The notes under the pieces are model-generated. The model ran no database searches and was not told the DNA's origin. It saw only the letters and a program-made list of their open reading frames with translations. Source: Pseudomonadota bacterium (GTDB lineage Bacteria > Pseudomonadota > Gammaproteobacteria > UBA5335). Taken from it: a stretch of 17,269 nt of DNA. The stretch spans positions 1-17,269 of the forward strand of contig PKCW01000219.1 in NCBI GenBank assembly GCA_002862965.1, written 5' to 3'. Positions 16,630 to 17,269 of this stretch are shown piece after piece. The translations under genes were made by a program, and so were the position numbers. Position 1 is the first letter of the stretch. Every line of letters begins with the position of its first letter.

Positions 16630-17269
16630 ATGAACCCGCTGATCTCGACGCTTCTGCTCGTCGCCCTGGGGCTGATCACCTATCAGTTGGGGCGCCGCCG
16701 CGCCTTCGGGCTGGTCGACGGGGAGCTGCGCAAGCTGCATTCCCTGCCCGCCTACTATGGCCTCTACGCCGCGCTGTGGTGCGTGCTGCCCGCGCTGCTG
16801 GTGGCGATCGCCTGGGCGGCTTTCGACGGCGCCATCATCTCGCACCTGGTGATCGCCGGGATTCCCGAGTCGCTGCACGGCGGGGACGCCGGCCGCATCA
16901 ATCTTCTGCTCAACGACATCCGCAACGTGCGGCTTGGCCTGGTGTCGAGCGCCGCCGCCGACCCGCAAGTCGTTGCCGCCGCAGCGCACTGGGATCGCCT
17001 GCAGGCCATCGGCCACGCGGCGCTGGCGGTCTCGGAAATGGCCGTAGAGGCGTCGGAGATGCACGCTCTCCACGAGGCGTGCACCGAGGGCGACGGCAAG
17101 ACGTGCGACGACGTGCTGTCGGGTGAGGAGGCCGCGAAGCGCCAATGGCTCGCCAAGCTCGACGCGCCGGTCTGGAACGCGGCCGCGACGGCGGTGGCGG
17201 CGGTGGCGACGGAGGTTGCCCAGGAGCCTCGCATGTCGGCCGAGGAGATCGCGAAGCATCGATGGCTTT
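16630..17269 (+). CDS. pstC: Phosphate ABC transporter permease PstC, N-terminal part (cut by window end)
   Basis: The frame is open from ATG 16630 to the window edge, giving 213 residues with no stop. Residues 1-134 fit the long-form PstC of proteobacteria: a first membrane helix (LISTLLLVALGLITYQLG), RRRAFGLV, the typical LRKLHSLPAYYGLYAALWC, a second helix (VLPALLVAIAWAAF), and RINLLLNDIRNVRLG. From about residue 135 (SEMAVEASEM) the sequence is hydrophilic and Ala-rich where I would expect a third membrane helix, and it holds a repeated EE(A/I)AK(R/H)xWL motif 39 residues apart. The PstC identity of the start is secure; the last 235 or so bases may not be PstC. No strong ribosome binding site precedes the ATG. 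PstC forms the inner-membrane channel with PstA. Confidence 0.75.
   Translation, partial: MNPLISTLLLVALGLITYQLGRRRAFGLVDGELRKLHSLPAYYGLYAALWCVLPALLVAIAWAAFDGAIISHLVIAGIPESLHGGDAGRINLLLNDIRNVRLGLVSSAAADPQVVAAAAHWDRLQAIGHAALAVSEMAVEASEMHALHEACTEGDGKTCDDVLSGEEAAKRQWLAKLDAPVWNAAATAVAAVATEVAQEPRMSAEEIAKHRWL

Overview
The window is high-GC DNA from a Gram-negative bacterium, very probably a proteobacterium. It encodes outer-membrane proteins (a CopB-type barrel and a Tsx-like channel), Tat- and Sec-exported periplasmic proteins, an FCD-type GntR regulator, a PhoB-type box and a long-form PstC. Every gene is chromosomal-looking metabolism or stress defence; I see no insertion sequence, phage gene, CRISPR array, tRNA or rRNA. 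The genus cannot be fixed from this sequence.

Layout. (1) 26-253 (-): a small unrecognised protein with a strong ribosome binding site. (2) 508-5754: a copper-defence locus. A Tat-exported multicopper oxidase (CopA type) and an outer-membrane CopB are co-transcribed leftward; a Cu(I)-exporting P1B ATPase, with a YHS domain and two small Cys4 metal-binding modules, is transcribed divergently. The spacer holds a CueR-like promoter with a 19-bp spacing and a long imperfect inverted repeat. (3) 5767-13104: a nitrogen-scavenging locus that I read as a triuret/biuret utilisation system. It has a divergent FCD-family regulator, a Tsx-like outer-membrane channel, allophanate hydrolase (atzF), biuret hydrolase (biuH), a small cupin, a biuH paralogue that fits triuret hydrolase (trtA), and a purine-permease-like transporter whose frame is broken by one missing base. 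A shared element (CATTGYATGCAA) lies upstream of the channel gene and of trtA, and a partial copy precedes the regulator gene. A strong intrinsic terminator lies downstream. (4) 13253-15369: a two-gene unit of a GST-fold protein and a class II CPD photolyase, overlapping by 4 bases. (5) 15351-17269: the start of a phosphate-starvation operon, with a Pho box overlapping the photolyase stop codon, then pstS, an intercistronic hairpin, and the 5' end of pstC, cut by the window edge.

How the nitrogen locus would work: triuret and biuret cross the outer membrane through the Tsx-like channel and the inner membrane through the permease. The triuret hydrolase candidate trims triuret to biuret, BiuH converts biuret to allophanate plus ammonia, and AtzF converts allophanate to ammonia and CO2. 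The regulator probably senses a pathway compound and acts through the shared palindromic sites. A sigma-54-like -24/-12 element in front of the trtA candidate would add nitrogen control. The enzyme assignments of AtzF and BiuH rest on catalytic residues visible in sequence. The triuret step, the transport roles and the regulatory wiring are inferences.
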